Shown: positions 55,801 through 64,000, counted from the first letter of the stretch. The stretch is DNA of 64,000 bases from CAYXWM01 sp964468805 (GCA_964468805.1 CAYXWM010000004.1:12359-76358), one strand, 5' to 3'. The notes: generated by a model from the letters alone, not told the origin. Translations and numbers: made by a program.

Positions 55801-56384
55801 ATAATGTCGTTAATACGAACAAGGTTTTGGCGTTCCCGTTCCAGTTTTAATTCGGCTTCGTGCTTGCGGTTTTTGTATTTTACTATGCCGGCGGCCTCTT
55901 CGAACAAGATACGCCGTTCTTCGGGACGGTTACTTAAAATTTCCTCAATACGTCCTTGGCTGATAATGGAATAGCCTTCTTTGCCTATTCCGGTGTCCAT
56001 AAAAAGTTCGTGAATGTCTCGTAGGCGACAGGTGGTTCCGTTGATTTTGTATTCGCTTTCACCGGAGCGAAAGACACAGCGGGAGATGGTTACCTCGGAA
56101 TAATCCAGTGGTAATTTATGTTCCGAGTTGTCTATGGTCATGGAGACTTGGGCAAAGCCCAGGGAGCGTCGGTTTTCCGTGCCGGCGAAAATAATATCCT
56201 CCATTTTGCCGCCTCGTAAACTTTTTGCGCTTTGCTCGCCCAGAACCCAACGTATGGCATCGGCAATATTGCTTTTACCGCTACCGTTGGGGCCTACAAC
56301 CGCAGTTATGCCCTTGTCGAACTCCAGTTTAATCTTATCGGGAAAGGACTTAAAGCCCTGTAGTTCCAATTTTTTCAGGTGCAT
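52815..56384 (-). CDS. smc: chromosome partition protein SMC
   Basis: A 1189-residue condensin ATPase. The N-terminal Walker A is GPNGSGKSN (about 32-40). Two long coiled coils (about 165-500 and 660-1000) flank the hinge (about 510-640, GICGAVAELVEVPKELETAI). The C-terminal head has the signature LLSGGERALTAVALLFG, Walker B FCILDEVEAALDDANV, and the H-loop ITHRKGTMEAAD. With ScpA/ScpB it compacts and segregates the chromosome. GGAGG precedes the ATG. ftsY and topB follow on the same strand. The rnc gene that often precedes smc is absent here. Confidence 0.98.
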   Translation of the reverse strand: MHLKKLELQGFKSFPDKIKLEFDKGITAVVGPNGSGKSNIADAIRWVLGEQSAKSLRGGKMEDIIFAGTENRRSLGFAQVSMTIDNSEHKLPLDYSEVTISRCVFRSGESEYKINGTTCRLRDIHELFMDTGIGKEGYSIISQGRIEEILSNRPEERRILFEEAAGIVKYKNRKHEAELKLERERQNLVRINDIINELEAQVEPLSKKSEKARTYLKLRDRLKLLHINIFLQDIKQLSQQISTLDESLESLNRQKSDIEKTADSLSQKIAQLKQNTAKTEQDLKQHNSKQSDLRINLEQKHNLTNLTQEQIRNLGNELERLEKEIAKKLELISQSQDETRQETDQRQALETELEKLKESLNTTQRDFEGLQTLLNLGEVQIEQKNSEIIQYLKDTSEIKGKLTRFSGIYQQFTDRKDQLNREIEFTSKKEAEQTAEIAALEEIINQTSQKRDKLSQEMSALTQNRDKLQEELEKSFSDQTQLNKVLNDTVSRHKLLSELENNYQGYYKGVKLLLQRRKDDKKLAQGICGAVAELVEVPKELETAIEIAFGGSVQNIVTKTESDASYAIEYLKKTGGGRCTFLPLTAVKSSDFGNMLGKLKTEPGFMGVAKDLVKYQATYEPIFSHLLGRVAVVDTLENAVKIFKKHNHSVKIVTLEGELLSPGGSMSGGSKGKTENIVGRSREIKELEESVKKLTKEHEQALNNISAMKDRQQSVNAKIQEVSLALQQIAVESAKDEQILKDSKSKLTEIKEKTKYAQIELSQLNEQLSATQSEIVNCEAELKTVEQKISEAQNVLNSNQAGLASGRKEREEHNSKITEFKVAISSLEEKISQTRDNENRFQALISQTEKELEQIKYEISQKQVLKENKKKDIINLQAETEADKALLENMETQGAEFEQQKTALQAELEQTEESARETNELRVKFDNELTKLSMKKEQAETENRRLYDLMWEEYEITEKTAREYEQLDLPLVQMKQEEKKVKQSIGELGEVNVSAIDEYQAVKERYEFLSAQRDDITNAESKLLIIIKDLSKLMENQFREQIAIISQNFSIVFNEMFGGGKAFLRVSDETNILESGIDIIAQPPGKKLESMLLLSGGERALTAVALLFGILRMKPSPFCILDEVEAALDDANVYKFANYIKNFSYNTQFILITHRKGTMEAADVLYGVTMQEQGVSKLISVKFEDEAVS

Positions 56385-56577
56385 TAAAAACCTCCGTGTA
56401 ACTCAGTATATTTAAAAATGCGACGTGACATCAATAAAATCTATATGTATACGTTAAAAGACTCAATTTTATTCTATCAAAGGCAGACTTAAAATGCTAT
56501 AATCTTTATATTACAAAAATAGACTTTATATTATAACAAATATAATCAGCATTTACAGTTAATTTAGGAGAGTTTTT

Positions 56578-57258
56578 ATGAGCGAACGATATTCAAGGAA
56601 TATTTCCTCGTTAAGCCTTGAAGAAAGCAAATCTTTGGCGGACAAGTCGGTCTGTGTGGTTGGTTGCGGAGGTCTTGGAGGATATGCCGTGATGCAACTG
56701 GGCAGACTGGGAGTAGGGCATATTACTGCCGCAGACGGAGATGTATTCGAGGATAGCAACCTTAATCGACAACTTTTTTCCGACGAAACTGTTTTGGGAA
56801 AAAGCAAAGCCCTTGTGACCGCGGAAAAAATGGCGTCAATTAATTCGGAAATAACCGTAAGCCCGAAAAATGTGCTTCTTACGAAGGAAAATTGCCCTGA
56901 GATAATCGCCGGGCATCATGTTGTTATAGATGCCTTGGATAACTTGGATACACGTAGGGTTTTGGAGCGGAGTTGTGCCGAATTAAATATTCCGTTGGTA
57001 CACGGAGCCATAGCCGGCTGGTACGGACAGGTTTGCACCATACTGCCCGGAGATAATATCTTTGATATAATCTTCAATGCTCAAAACAAAGGCGTTGAAA
57101 CAAAATTGGGAAATCCCTCTTTTACGCCGGCTTTGGTGGCAAGTTATCAAGTGGCGGAAGCCGTTAAACTTCTCATAAACAGAGGAGAATTACTGCGTAA
57201 AAAATTGCTTATGATAAATCTTCTGGAAAATGAATTTGAGGTTATAGACCTATGCTGA
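56578..57258 (+). CDS. ThiF/MoeB/HesA-family adenylyltransferase (E1-like)
   Basis: A 226-residue ATP-binding enzyme that adenylates the C-terminus of a ubiquitin-like sulfur carrier (ThiS or MoaD type). The nucleotide loop is VVGCGGLGG, the catalytic Arg/Asn segment is DSNLNRQ, KSKALVTAEKMASIN follows, and the acidic DALDNLDTR is present. HGAIAGWYGQV matches the family. The zinc CxxC pairs seen in many MoeB/ThiF proteins are not apparent. The mogA-like gene follows after 22 bases, which points to molybdenum cofactor synthesis. It is divergent from smc. Confidence 0.9.
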   Translation: MSERYSRNISSLSLEESKSLADKSVCVVGCGGLGGYAVMQLGRLGVGHITAADGDVFEDSNLNRQLFSDETVLGKSKALVTAEKMASINSEITVSPKNVLLTKENCPEIIAGHHVVIDALDNLDTRRVLERSCAELNIPLVHGAIAGWYGQVCTILPGDNIFDIIFNAQNKGVETKLGNPSFTPALVASYQVAEAVKLLINRGELLRKKLLMINLLENEFEVIDLC

Positions 57259-57280
57259 TAGATTAAGAAAGGGTGATGAA

Positions 57281-57787
57281 ATGTACAGGGTTGGGATAAT
57301 TACCGTAAGCGATAAGGGCTCACAAGGTCTTAGAAAGGACGAAAGCGGTCCTGCCATAGCTGAAATTTTAAGTAAGGCAAATGTAGAAATGGGACCTATT
57401 TTTGAAACCGCAAAGCAAGTTATTTTGCCGGACGAACAGACTGTATTGGAAACAGAAATGAAAAACTTTTGCGACAAGGATAATCTGCATCTTATACTTA
57501 CCACCGGCGGCACGGGTTTTTCCAAAAGAGATGTCACTCCCGAGGCAACCCTTGCTGTTATCGAAAGAAGAGCGGACGGAATCCCGGAGGCCATGCGAGC
57601 ATACAGCCTGACTATAAGCCCAAGAGCCATGCTCTCCAGAGCGGTAGCCGGAATCAGAGGTAATACACTTATAATCAATATGCCGGGCAGTCCCCGAGCT
57701 GTAAGGGAAGTTCTGCCCTATATCCTGCCTCAGCTGGTTCACGGACTGGATATACTAAATGCAAAAGATGCCGAATGCGGTTCTTAA
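57281..57787 (+). CDS. MogA/MoaB-family molybdopterin adenylyltransferase
   Basis: A 168-residue enzyme of the MoCF-binding fold. RVGIITVSDKGSQG is the N-terminal strand, TTGGTGFSKRDVTPE holds the conserved GGTG and D-x-T-P-E motif, and INMPGSPRAVRE is the C-terminal loop. It adenylates molybdopterin before molybdenum insertion. It is preceded by the E1-like gene and followed by a strong terminator. The other moa and moe genes are not in this window. Confidence 0.92.
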   Translation: MYRVGIITVSDKGSQGLRKDESGPAIAEILSKANVEMGPIFETAKQVILPDEQTVLETEMKNFCDKDNLHLILTTGGTGFSKRDVTPEATLAVIERRADGIPEAMRAYSLTISPRAMLSRAVAGIRGNTLIINMPGSPRAVREVLPYILPQLVHGLDILNAKDAECGS

Positions 57788-57830
57788 AATGTTAATAAAG
57801 GTTTCTCTCTCTCCATATTCAGTAAAATAA

Positions 57831-57875
57831 ACAAAACCCACCTATCCTACGGAAAGAAAGGTGGGTTTTGTTTTT
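57831..57875. terminator. terminator between mogA-like and accB genes
   Basis: ACAAAACCCACC/GGTGGGTTTTGT is followed by five T residues. Confidence 0.88.
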
Positions 57876-57920
57876 ATATAAATGTGTCAGGTGAAATTAC
57901 AATTCCACGGGACCTCTGAC

Positions 57921-57958
57921 AGTATAATACTCATTATACTAATAATGAGTATTATACT
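57921..57958. repeat. perfect AT-rich palindrome overlapping the accB stop codon
   Basis: AGTATAATACTCATTAT and its exact complement are separated by four bases. The TAA stop of accB (57952-57954) lies inside the right arm. There is no T-run for a standard terminator. Confidence 0.9.
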
Positions 57959-58413
57959 ATTAAAAATATAGGTTGGTTATATTCCAATATTTGCTCATTT
58001 TCTGCGTAAATTTCGGCGATAACGCCGTCGCAGGGTGATTTTACTTCGTTCATAACCTTCATAGCTTCGATTATGCAGAGTACGTCGCCCTTTTTAACTT
58101 CTTGATTAAGCTTAACGAATTTTTGAGCGTCCGGTGAGGGTGCTGAATAGTAAGTCCCTACAATCGGAGATTTAACCACAAAGCCGTCTTTGGGCTCTGC
58201 CTTGGGTTGGGGTGCCGGAGCCGGAACGGGCATACTTACAGGCACGCTGTCCTTTTCCGTAACTGCAATTTCCGCAACAGGTGCAACAACCGTAGGAGCA
58301 ACCCCGGTTGTTTTGCTTAATTTCATAATAACCTGTTCAAACTGTAACTCAAATTGAGTTATGGATGATACGTTTACAATATTAATCAATTCTTTTATCT
58401 GATTAAAATCCAT
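57952..58413 (-). CDS. accB: biotin carboxyl carrier protein of acetyl-CoA carboxylase
   Basis: A 153-residue carrier. It has an N-terminal helix (about 1-35), a Pro/Ala-rich linker (about 60-80), and a C-terminal biotinyl domain with the modified lysine in EAMKVMNEVKSPCDG. It carries CO2 on biotin to make malonyl-CoA for fatty-acid synthesis. CAAGGAG precedes the ATG. It is the last gene of the fab cluster in this window. The accC, accD and accA genes and fabZ are not seen here. Confidence 0.96.
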   Translation of the reverse strand: MDFNQIKELINIVNVSSITQFELQFEQVIMKLSKTTGVAPTVVAPVAEIAVTEKDSVPVSMPVPAPAPQPKAEPKDGFVVKSPIVGTYYSAPSPDAQKFVKLNQEVKKGDVLCIIEAMKVMNEVKSPCDGVIAEIYAENEQILEYNQPIFLIV

Positions 58414-58563
58414 GCAACCACTCCTTGATTGCTTTATTTGTCTTACAAAACCGGAAAGTTATTAAACTTATAACCGGTGTTATTTCTATATAAATTTATT
58501 ACGGAAAATTGCAGACAATGATAAAAATTGGGTAAACCTTTTACAAAGAAACTTTCCTATGTC

Positions 58564-59799
58564 TTAATCCCATTTTTTAATACAAAGTACGCCGTTATGT
58601 CCGCCGAAGCCGAAGGAATTGCTCAAGGCGTATTTCATTTTTACGCTTCTACCCTGATTGGGTATGTAGTCAAGGTCGCATTCAGGGTCGGCTACTTTAT
58701 AGTTAATGGTAGGCGGTGCAAAATCCTCAGCCAAGGAATAAACTGTGGCTATGGCTTCTACCGCACCTGCCGCACCCAGTAAGTGTCCTATCATGGACTT
58801 GTTGGAGGATATGGGGATTTTGTATGCCAAGTCACCGAACACGTTTTTGATTGAAGCGGTTTCGGATTTATCGTTCGGCGGTGTGCTTGTGCCGTGGGCG
58901 TTTATATAGGTGATTTCATCTTTGGAGATACCTGCCTCGGCTATGGCATTTTCCATGGCGGCAGAGGCACCGGCACCGTCCGGTAAGGGACTGGTCATAT
59001 GGTAGGCATCGCAAGTAGTACCGTACCCCACAATTTCAGCATATATTTTGGCTCCTCTGGCAAGGGCACTGTCAAGGGATTCCAAAATTAAGGCTCCTGC
59101 TCCTTCGCCCAAAACAAAACCGTTGCGTTCCGCATCAAAGGGAATCGAGGCACGGGCAGGGTCGTTGGTTTCGGAAAGAGCGGTAAGAGAGGTAAAGCCT
59201 GCCATACCGATTTGGCAAACGGCGGCTTCCGCACCACCGGCTATGAAATAATCGGCATATCCGTGTTTTATTTGCCTAAAGGCTTGACCTATGGAATCGG
59301 TTCCGGAGGCACAGGCTGTAGTAACACAGGCTGTAGGGCCTTGGGCACCGAAAAGAATAGCCACATTTCCGGAAGCCATGTTGGATATGGCCATGGGAAT
59401 AAATAAGGGAGCTACCCTGTTTGCACCTTTTTCCGTCATACGGACTACTTGGTCTTGGATGGTGGTAAGACCGCCTATTCCGGATCCCATCATAACGCCG
59501 AATCTTGTTTTATCTATAGTGTCTAAGGGCAATTTACTGTCCTCCACAGCTTGAGCCGCGGCACACATAGCGAATTGGCAGTACAGATCCATGCGTTTTG
59601 TGTCTTTTTTATTTATCCATTTTTCGGGTTCGAAATTTTTTACTTCGCCGGCAAGCTTAACTTTAAAGTCGGCAGTATCATAGCGAGTAATTTCGCAAAT
59701 ACCGTTTTTACCTTCTTTCAAAGCTTGCCAAAATTCAGTGGGAGAGTTGCCAATGGGCGTTAAGGCTCCCATACCGGTTACAACTACCCTTCGATTCAT
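58564..59799 (-). CDS. fabF: 3-oxoacyl-ACP synthase II
   Basis: A 411-residue condensing enzyme that elongates acyl-ACP with malonyl-ACP. The catalytic Cys is in TTACASGTDSIG, and the two histidines are in INAHGTSTPPND and KSMIGHLLGAAG. The start MNRRVVVTGMGALTPIG at 59799 follows AAAGGAG; the open frame reaches 59904, but that part crosses a family B repeat and is not coding. The 154-base gap to fabG is unusual inside this tight cluster. Confidence 0.97.
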   Translation of the reverse strand: MNRRVVVTGMGALTPIGNSPTEFWQALKEGKNGICEITRYDTADFKVKLAGEVKNFEPEKWINKKDTKRMDLYCQFAMCAAAQAVEDSKLPLDTIDKTRFGVMMGSGIGGLTTIQDQVVRMTEKGANRVAPLFIPMAISNMASGNVAILFGAQGPTACVTTACASGTDSIGQAFRQIKHGYADYFIAGGAEAAVCQIGMAGFTSLTALSETNDPARASIPFDAERNGFVLGEGAGALILESLDSALARGAKIYAEIVGYGTTCDAYHMTSPLPDGAGASAAMENAIAEAGISKDEITYINAHGTSTPPNDKSETASIKNVFGDLAYKIPISSNKSMIGHLLGAAGAVEAIATVYSLAEDFAPPTINYKVADPECDLDYIPNQGRSVKMKYALSNSFGFGGHNGVLCIKKWD

Positions 59800-59895
59800 G
59801 TAATTGCTCCTTTCCGATTTAAGAGAAAAGTTGCCGCTTAAATCGTCAGAAATTGATGTTGCTCTACAGAAAAGCTTATATTGCAGAGTGATATT

Positions 59896-59934
59896 TATAC
59901 TCAATTGCTACTATTCCTTATGCAATTAAGTATA
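59896..59934 (-). repeat. repeat family B, collapsed short copy (between fabG and fabF)
   Basis: TATACTCAATTGCTACTATTCC then TTATGCAATTAAGTATA. Both ends of the long family B form are present with only about 10 internal bases. It sits inside the fatty-acid operon. Confidence 0.75.
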
Positions 59935-59953
59935 AACGTTCGTTTATTATTCG

Positions 59954-60679
59954 TTAGTACGCCATACCGCCGTCAACGCATAAAACTTGACCGTTGACAT
60001 AGGTATTTTCCGCTAGGAAAACGGCGGCTTTCGCTACGTCTTGGGGAGTACCGAATCTGCCCAGAGGTATTTTGGACATATGGTGTTGCTTAACTTCTTC
60101 GCTTAATTTTTCAGTCATATCGGTTTCGATGAAACCGGGGGCTATGGCGTTGCAAGTTATGCCTCTCGGGGCAAGCTCCAGAGCCATGCTTCTGGTCAGT
60201 CCTATGATACCTGCCTTGCTGGCGATATAGTTCGCTTGACCGACATTGCCCATAATCCCTACGACTGAGGAGATATTTATTATGGAGCCTGATTTTTGTT
60301 TAAGCATAATTTTTGAAGCGTGCTTAATGGTGTTAAAAGTACCTTTTAGGTTTACGTTGATTACGCTGTCAAAATCCTCCTCGCTCATGCGGAGAATAAG
60401 CGAATCTTTTGTAATGCCGGCGTTGTTAACCAAGACATCCAAACTGCCAAAGGTTTTAACACATTCGTCAATCAGATTCTTTGCCTGTGAAAAATCCGAC
60501 ACATCACATTTTACTACAAGTGTCTTTACATTTAAAGCCTCAAGTTTTGCTAATGTTTGGGTTGGCTCGGATTTGTTTGTATTAAGAACAATGTTTGCAC
60601 CCTTTTGGGCAAAGGCAAGGGCTATTGCCTGTCCTATGCCGCGGATTGCTCCGGTGACTAATACTGTTTTGCCCTTCAT
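59954..60679 (-). CDS. fabG: 3-oxoacyl-ACP reductase
   Basis: A 241-residue short-chain dehydrogenase that reduces 3-oxoacyl-ACP with NADPH. The cofactor loop is TGAIRGIG, NNAGITKDSL is the family strand, and the Ser-Tyr-Lys triad is in NISSVVGIMGNVGQANYIASK. The ATG at 60679 is preferred; a TTG at 60688 abuts the AAAGGG site. It lies between fabD and fabF on the same strand. Confidence 0.96.
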   Translation of the reverse strand: MKGKTVLVTGAIRGIGQAIALAFAQKGANIVLNTNKSEPTQTLAKLEALNVKTLVVKCDVSDFSQAKNLIDECVKTFGSLDVLVNNAGITKDSLILRMSEEDFDSVINVNLKGTFNTIKHASKIMLKQKSGSIINISSVVGIMGNVGQANYIASKAGIIGLTRSMALELAPRGITCNAIAPGFIETDMTEKLSEEVKQHHMSKIPLGRFGTPQDVAKAAVFLAENTYVNGQVLCVDGGMAY

Positions 60680-60748
60680 ATATTTCAACCCTTTTCTTGT
60701 GAAATATGTTTATCGAAAAATGTATGGTAATCGATATTTCGTGATTAC

Positions 60749-61696
60749 TTATTGATTCTTACCCAAGACGGCAAGTGTATTTTCCAGAGATTTGCTGTCC
60801 TCAAAGTTTGCGATTTTTATGTTTGCGAAACCGTTGTCTTTTGCGATTGTTTTAATAAAAGAAGAAAGGGTCTTTCCGGGGCCTATTTCTATAAAGGTAT
60901 CAACGCCCAAGTTCAGCAATTTCTTAACAGAGCTTTCCCATAAAACAGAGGACATAACCTGTTTGGTTAAAATATCAACTATTTCAGCTTCCGAAGGGAC
61001 AAAATCCGCAGTAACGTTTGATACAACGGGAATTTTTAAGGGCGAAAGAGATAATTTGGAAAGTTCCGCGTTTAGTTTTACTGCAGCCGGTTCCAAAAGC
61101 TTGGTATGAAAGGCTGACTTTAAATTAAGACGGATACAGCGTTTTGCTCCTTTATCCTTTGCCAGTTGTTCCGCAAGGGCAACTGCCTTTTCTTCTCCGG
61201 CGATAACCGTTTGATTTTGTGTGTTGTAGTTTGCGGGAACAACAAAGCCTTCTGATGAAGCTTCTTTGCATACTTCTTCAACCACCGAGCCGTCAAGACC
61301 CATTACGGCGGTCATGGCATAGTCACCGTTTTGTAAACATTCGCTCATAAAACGACCACGTTTTTGCACCAAAGCCACGGCTTCTTCAAAGCCGAATGCA
61401 CCGGCGGCAACCAGAGCGGAGTATTCTCCCAGACTTAAACCCATGGCATAATCGGGAGTTATATCATAACTTTGCAGTAATTTCAAAGCGGCTGTGCTTA
61501 CGGTTAAAATGGAGGGCTGAACAAATTCGGTCTGTTCCAGCTTTTCGCCGCCGTTAAAGCAAATATCCGTTAAGGAATAACCCAATACCCTGTCTGCGGT
61601 GTCAAAGATTTCTTTTGCAAGAGGAAAGTTTTCGCATAAATCTTTACCCATTCCTGCATATTGTGAACCCTGTCCGCTAAAAATAAAAGCTATCAT
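60749..61696 (-). CDS. fabD: malonyl-CoA:ACP transacylase
   Basis: A 315-residue enzyme that transfers malonyl from CoA to ACP. FIFSGQGSQYAGMG is the N-terminal oxyanion loop, the nucleophilic serine is in GLSLGEYSALVAAG, and the His is in SAFHTKLL. It is located between fabK and fabG. AAGGTGA precedes the ATG. Confidence 0.97.
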   Translation of the reverse strand: MIAFIFSGQGSQYAGMGKDLCENFPLAKEIFDTADRVLGYSLTDICFNGGEKLEQTEFVQPSILTVSTAALKLLQSYDITPDYAMGLSLGEYSALVAAGAFGFEEAVALVQKRGRFMSECLQNGDYAMTAVMGLDGSVVEEVCKEASSEGFVVPANYNTQNQTVIAGEEKAVALAEQLAKDKGAKRCIRLNLKSAFHTKLLEPAAVKLNAELSKLSLSPLKIPVVSNVTADFVPSEAEIVDILTKQVMSSVLWESSVKKLLNLGVDTFIEIGPGKTLSSFIKTIAKDNGFANIKIANFEDSKSLENTLAVLGKNQ

Positions 61697-61755
61697 AAAG
61701 TCACCTTATTATAAATAATTTAATTTCCTTCGCAAATTGTTCCACAGTGCAAAAT

Positions 61756-62697
61756 TCACGCTAAATTTATGTTCGGGCAAAGGTTTTTAAATTGCTCAAT
61801 AATTTCTTCCATAATTTCTTTTGCGGTTTGCTCTTTGTTCACCAAACCAGCAATCTGACCGGACATAACGGAGCCTGTGTCAGTATCGCCTTGAATTGCC
61901 GCTCTTTGTAAGGCACCGCTGCCCATTTCTTCGAATCTTTTTACGGCTTCTTCAACTTGGTCCTTGGTAACCATTTCAAGCTCCAACATTTGACGGGCTA
62001 TTTTGTTGCGGAGAACACGTACGGGATGACCGGTGATTTGACCGGTTATTACGGTGTCTATATCTTTGGCACGAAGTATGGACTTTTTGTAATTTTCATG
62101 AACGTTACATTCTTTTGCCACCAAAAAACGAGTTCCTATTTGAACAGCATTTGCTCCCAACATAAAAGCCGCTGCCATTCCTCTGCCGTCTGCTATACCG
62201 CCGGCGGCTATAACGGGAATTTTAACACCGTCTGCAACTTGAGGAACCAAGGCCATGGTGGTTGTTTTGCCTACATGACCGCCGGATTCCATGCCTTCTG
62301 CAATTACAGCATCAGCACCGGATTTTTCCATGCGTTGAGCAAGAGCAACCGAGGGAATAACGGGAATAACCTTGATATTGTGTTTTTTGAAGCTTTCCAT
62401 ATATTTTGCCGGGCTGCCGGCTCCGGTGGTTACAACTTGTACCCCTTCTTCACACACTACCTCCGCAACTGCATCAGCAGCCGGAGAAAGAAGCATTATA
62501 TTAACGCCGAAGGGTTTGTCGGTTAATTCTTTTGCTTTGCGGATTTCTGCACGAACCACATCCGCAGGAGCGTTTCCGCCGGCTATGATACCCAGACCGC
62601 CTGCGTTAGAAACGGCAGCCGCCAGAGAAGCGTCTGATATCCACGCCATAGCACCGGAAAATATGGGGTACTTAATGCCTAAAAGTTGGCAAATCAT
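61756..62697 (-). CDS. fabK: enoyl-ACP reductase II (FabK)
   Basis: A 313-residue FMN-dependent enoyl reductase of the nitronate monooxygenase-like TIM-barrel family. It shows PIFSGAMAWISDASLAAAVSNAGGLG, split by the cofactor-binding loop, VIAEGMESGGHVG, IPVIAAGGIADGRG and VQIGTRFLVAKEC. It completes the elongation cycle and replaces FabI, whose gene is not seen here. Its place between fabH and fabD is the usual Firmicute order. Confidence 0.96.
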   Translation of the reverse strand: MICQLLGIKYPIFSGAMAWISDASLAAAVSNAGGLGIIAGGNAPADVVRAEIRKAKELTDKPFGVNIMLLSPAADAVAEVVCEEGVQVVTTGAGSPAKYMESFKKHNIKVIPVIPSVALAQRMEKSGADAVIAEGMESGGHVGKTTTMALVPQVADGVKIPVIAAGGIADGRGMAAAFMLGANAVQIGTRFLVAKECNVHENYKKSILRAKDIDTVITGQITGHPVRVLRNKIARQMLELEMVTKDQVEEAVKRFEEMGSGALQRAAIQGDTDTGSVMSGQIAGLVNKEQTAKEIMEEIIEQFKNLCPNINLA

Positions 62698-62758
62698 ATT
62701 TTACCTCCGAAAAAGTATAAATTATTTTATAAGAATTATAAGAATATTAATATATTTA

Positions 62759-63724
62759 TTATAAGGATAAAAGCAATGAACCCCAGGTAAGTCCTCCGCC
62801 GAAACCGGTAAGAACGATTTTTTGTCCTGAACCAATTTTAATCATACCTTTTTGCTCCATTTCGCAAAGGGCTATGGGTATGGTCGCGGAAGATGTATTG
62901 CCGTACTCACCTATGTTAACAAACATTTTATCCGATGAAATTTTCAATTTTTTAACTATACCTTCAACAATTCTGCTGTTGGCTTGGTGAGGTACAATAT
63001 AATCTATATCATCCAAGGTATAATTTGTTTTTGCCAGCAGGTTAAGTATGCTTTGAGGAACTGATTTTACTGCAAAATCAAAAACGGTTCTGCCGTCCAT
63101 TTGAGCAAATTTATTCCATTCGTTTTCAACATATCGATTGCTGGTAGGCATAGAGTTTACCGTAAGTTTTGCCCATTTCTCGCCGTCGCTGTTTATGTCT
63201 TCGCCCAAGAAGCTTTCTTTATCGCCGGCGGTTAACAAGGCTCCGCCTGAACCGTCGCCAAAGAGCACGGCTATAGAGCGGTCGTTCCAGTCGGTTATTT
63301 TTGAGAGGGTTTCGCCAGCCAGAACCAAGGCATTATTGTAAGCCCCGGAGCGGAGCATTTTTTCTGCTATGGAAAGAGCATACACAAAGCCCGAACAGGC
63401 GGCATTTATATCGAATGCCACGGCTTTTTTGTTGCCCAGCAAGTTTTGAACCAAACAAGCTGTGGACGGAACGGAGAAATCGGGAGTAATAGTAGCAACT
63501 ATGATTAACTCAACGTCCTCTGCTTTCATTTGAGACTTTTCCAGCAGTTGCAGGCTGACTTTGTGGCACATGGATGCGGTTGAATCATCTACGGCTATAT
63601 GACGGTTTTTTATACCGGTTCTTGTATAAATCCATTCGTGACTTGTATCCAAAAATTGTGACAAGTCATCGTTTGATACGGTTTTTTCCGGTACATAACA
63701 GGCTAATGATTGTATTGTGACCAT
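62759..63724 (-). CDS. fabH: 3-oxoacyl-ACP synthase III
   Basis: A 321-residue enzyme that starts fatty-acid synthesis by condensing acyl-CoA with malonyl-ACP. The Cys-His-Asn triad is visible in NAACSGFVYALS, VPHQANSRI and GEYGNTSSATIP. TGIKNRHIA and the terminal GFGGGLTWGSLLL match the family. GAAAGGGG precedes the ATG. It is the first gene of the cluster within the window. No acpP lies between it and accB. Confidence 0.97.
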   Translation of the reverse strand: MVTIQSLACYVPEKTVSNDDLSQFLDTSHEWIYTRTGIKNRHIAVDDSTASMCHKVSLQLLEKSQMKAEDVELIIVATITPDFSVPSTACLVQNLLGNKKAVAFDINAACSGFVYALSIAEKMLRSGAYNNALVLAGETLSKITDWNDRSIAVLFGDGSGGALLTAGDKESFLGEDINSDGEKWAKLTVNSMPTSNRYVENEWNKFAQMDGRTVFDFAVKSVPQSILNLLAKTNYTLDDIDYIVPHQANSRIVEGIVKKLKISSDKMFVNIGEYGNTSSATIPIALCEMEQKGMIKIGSGQKIVLTGFGGGLTWGSLLLSL

Positions 63725-63811
63725 AATTTAGCCCCTTTCTGTTTTACGGTTATACCCCCGGAGATTTGGGTATATTCTTGCTGTATTGCTGTTTTTATTG
63801 AATTTGTATTA

Positions 63812-63826
63812 AACCTTGTTTAGGTT
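63812..63826. promoter_or_regulatory. small inverted repeat upstream of fabH
   Basis: AACCT, five bases, AGGTT in the fab cluster leader. It may be an operator for the cluster, but it does not clearly match the FapR site and no promoter boxes could be fixed. Confidence 0.25.
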
Positions 63827-64000
63827 GTACCCGATTAATTTTATCATCATTTTTTAACTCGGGCTTGAATTTTAAAGATTTCGGTGTTAAATTTGGGATA
63901 AGGCTTAAATCTCATTACCCTAAATTCATAGTTTCGGCAGTAAATCACAACTTATAAAATTGCCGTAAATTAAAGTATAAAGCCTTGATTTAAGATTTGT

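Noticed and set aside
59800..59904. N-terminal extension of fabF
   Set aside because: The ATG at 59799 has AAAGGAG and gives the family-typical start. The extension has no family match and its outer end runs into a family B repeat.

Overview
The window looks like a chromosomal segment of a low-GC Gram-positive bacterium, most likely a Clostridia-class Firmicute. The signs are a fabH-fabK-fabD-fabG-fabF-accB fatty-acid cluster using the FabK enoyl reductase, a CIRCE-controlled groES-groEL pair, yqzL-recO, RNase Y, comEA/comEC, a GerMN-domain protein, and strong Shine-Dalgarno sites with many GTG and TTG starts. No gene needs an outer membrane. No rRNA, tRNA, CRISPR array, phage module or intact transposase was seen.

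Layout. 0-3.5 kb: small membrane protein, YbjQ-type protein, ABC ATPase and FtsX-type permease, followed by a structured segment that may be an insertion-sequence remnant. 4-13 kb: sodium symporter, cyclophilin, zinc-ribbon/VWA protein, aldo/keto reductase, MBL hydrolase, GRAM/PH-like protein and a lipoprotein with an acidic repeat. 13-20 kb: Y-family polymerase, a two-component pair, hisF-hisIE, a Met/His-rich microprotein and a CobD/HisC-like aminotransferase. 20-25 kb: a MacB-like exporter (ATPase, large CARDB-type surface protein, permease) on the minus strand. 26-43 kb: VanW protein, HypE-like protein, era, yqzL-recO, mntP, comEA, response regulator/kinase/GerMN protein, comEC, holA and rny. 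43-44 kb: three microprotein genes. 44-49 kb: groESL, an orphan structured RNA, gdhA, an ACT-domain protein and metA. 49-57 kb: topB, ftsY, smc. 56.5-57.8 kb: ThiF/MoeB-like and MogA-like genes. 58-63.7 kb: the fatty-acid cluster.

The most unusual content is between the genes. Three dispersed palindromic repeat families are present: family A (about 90-108 bp, six copies, one long hairpin), family B (long forms of 112-138 bp and collapsed forms of about 35-40 bp sharing the same ends) and family C (about 62 bp hairpins, one split by a 93-bp palindromic insertion). One A copy supplies a stop codon, and one B copy overlaps a predicted -35 box. Other points are a standalone ncRNA with its own promoter and terminator upstream of gdhA, and several microproteins with good ribosome-binding sites.

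The genes are mostly housekeeping: fatty-acid synthesis, chromosome and DNA maintenance, DNA uptake, protein folding, histidine and methionine synthesis, and envelope sensing and export. All functional assignments are by recognition of sequence motifs; no database search was run.
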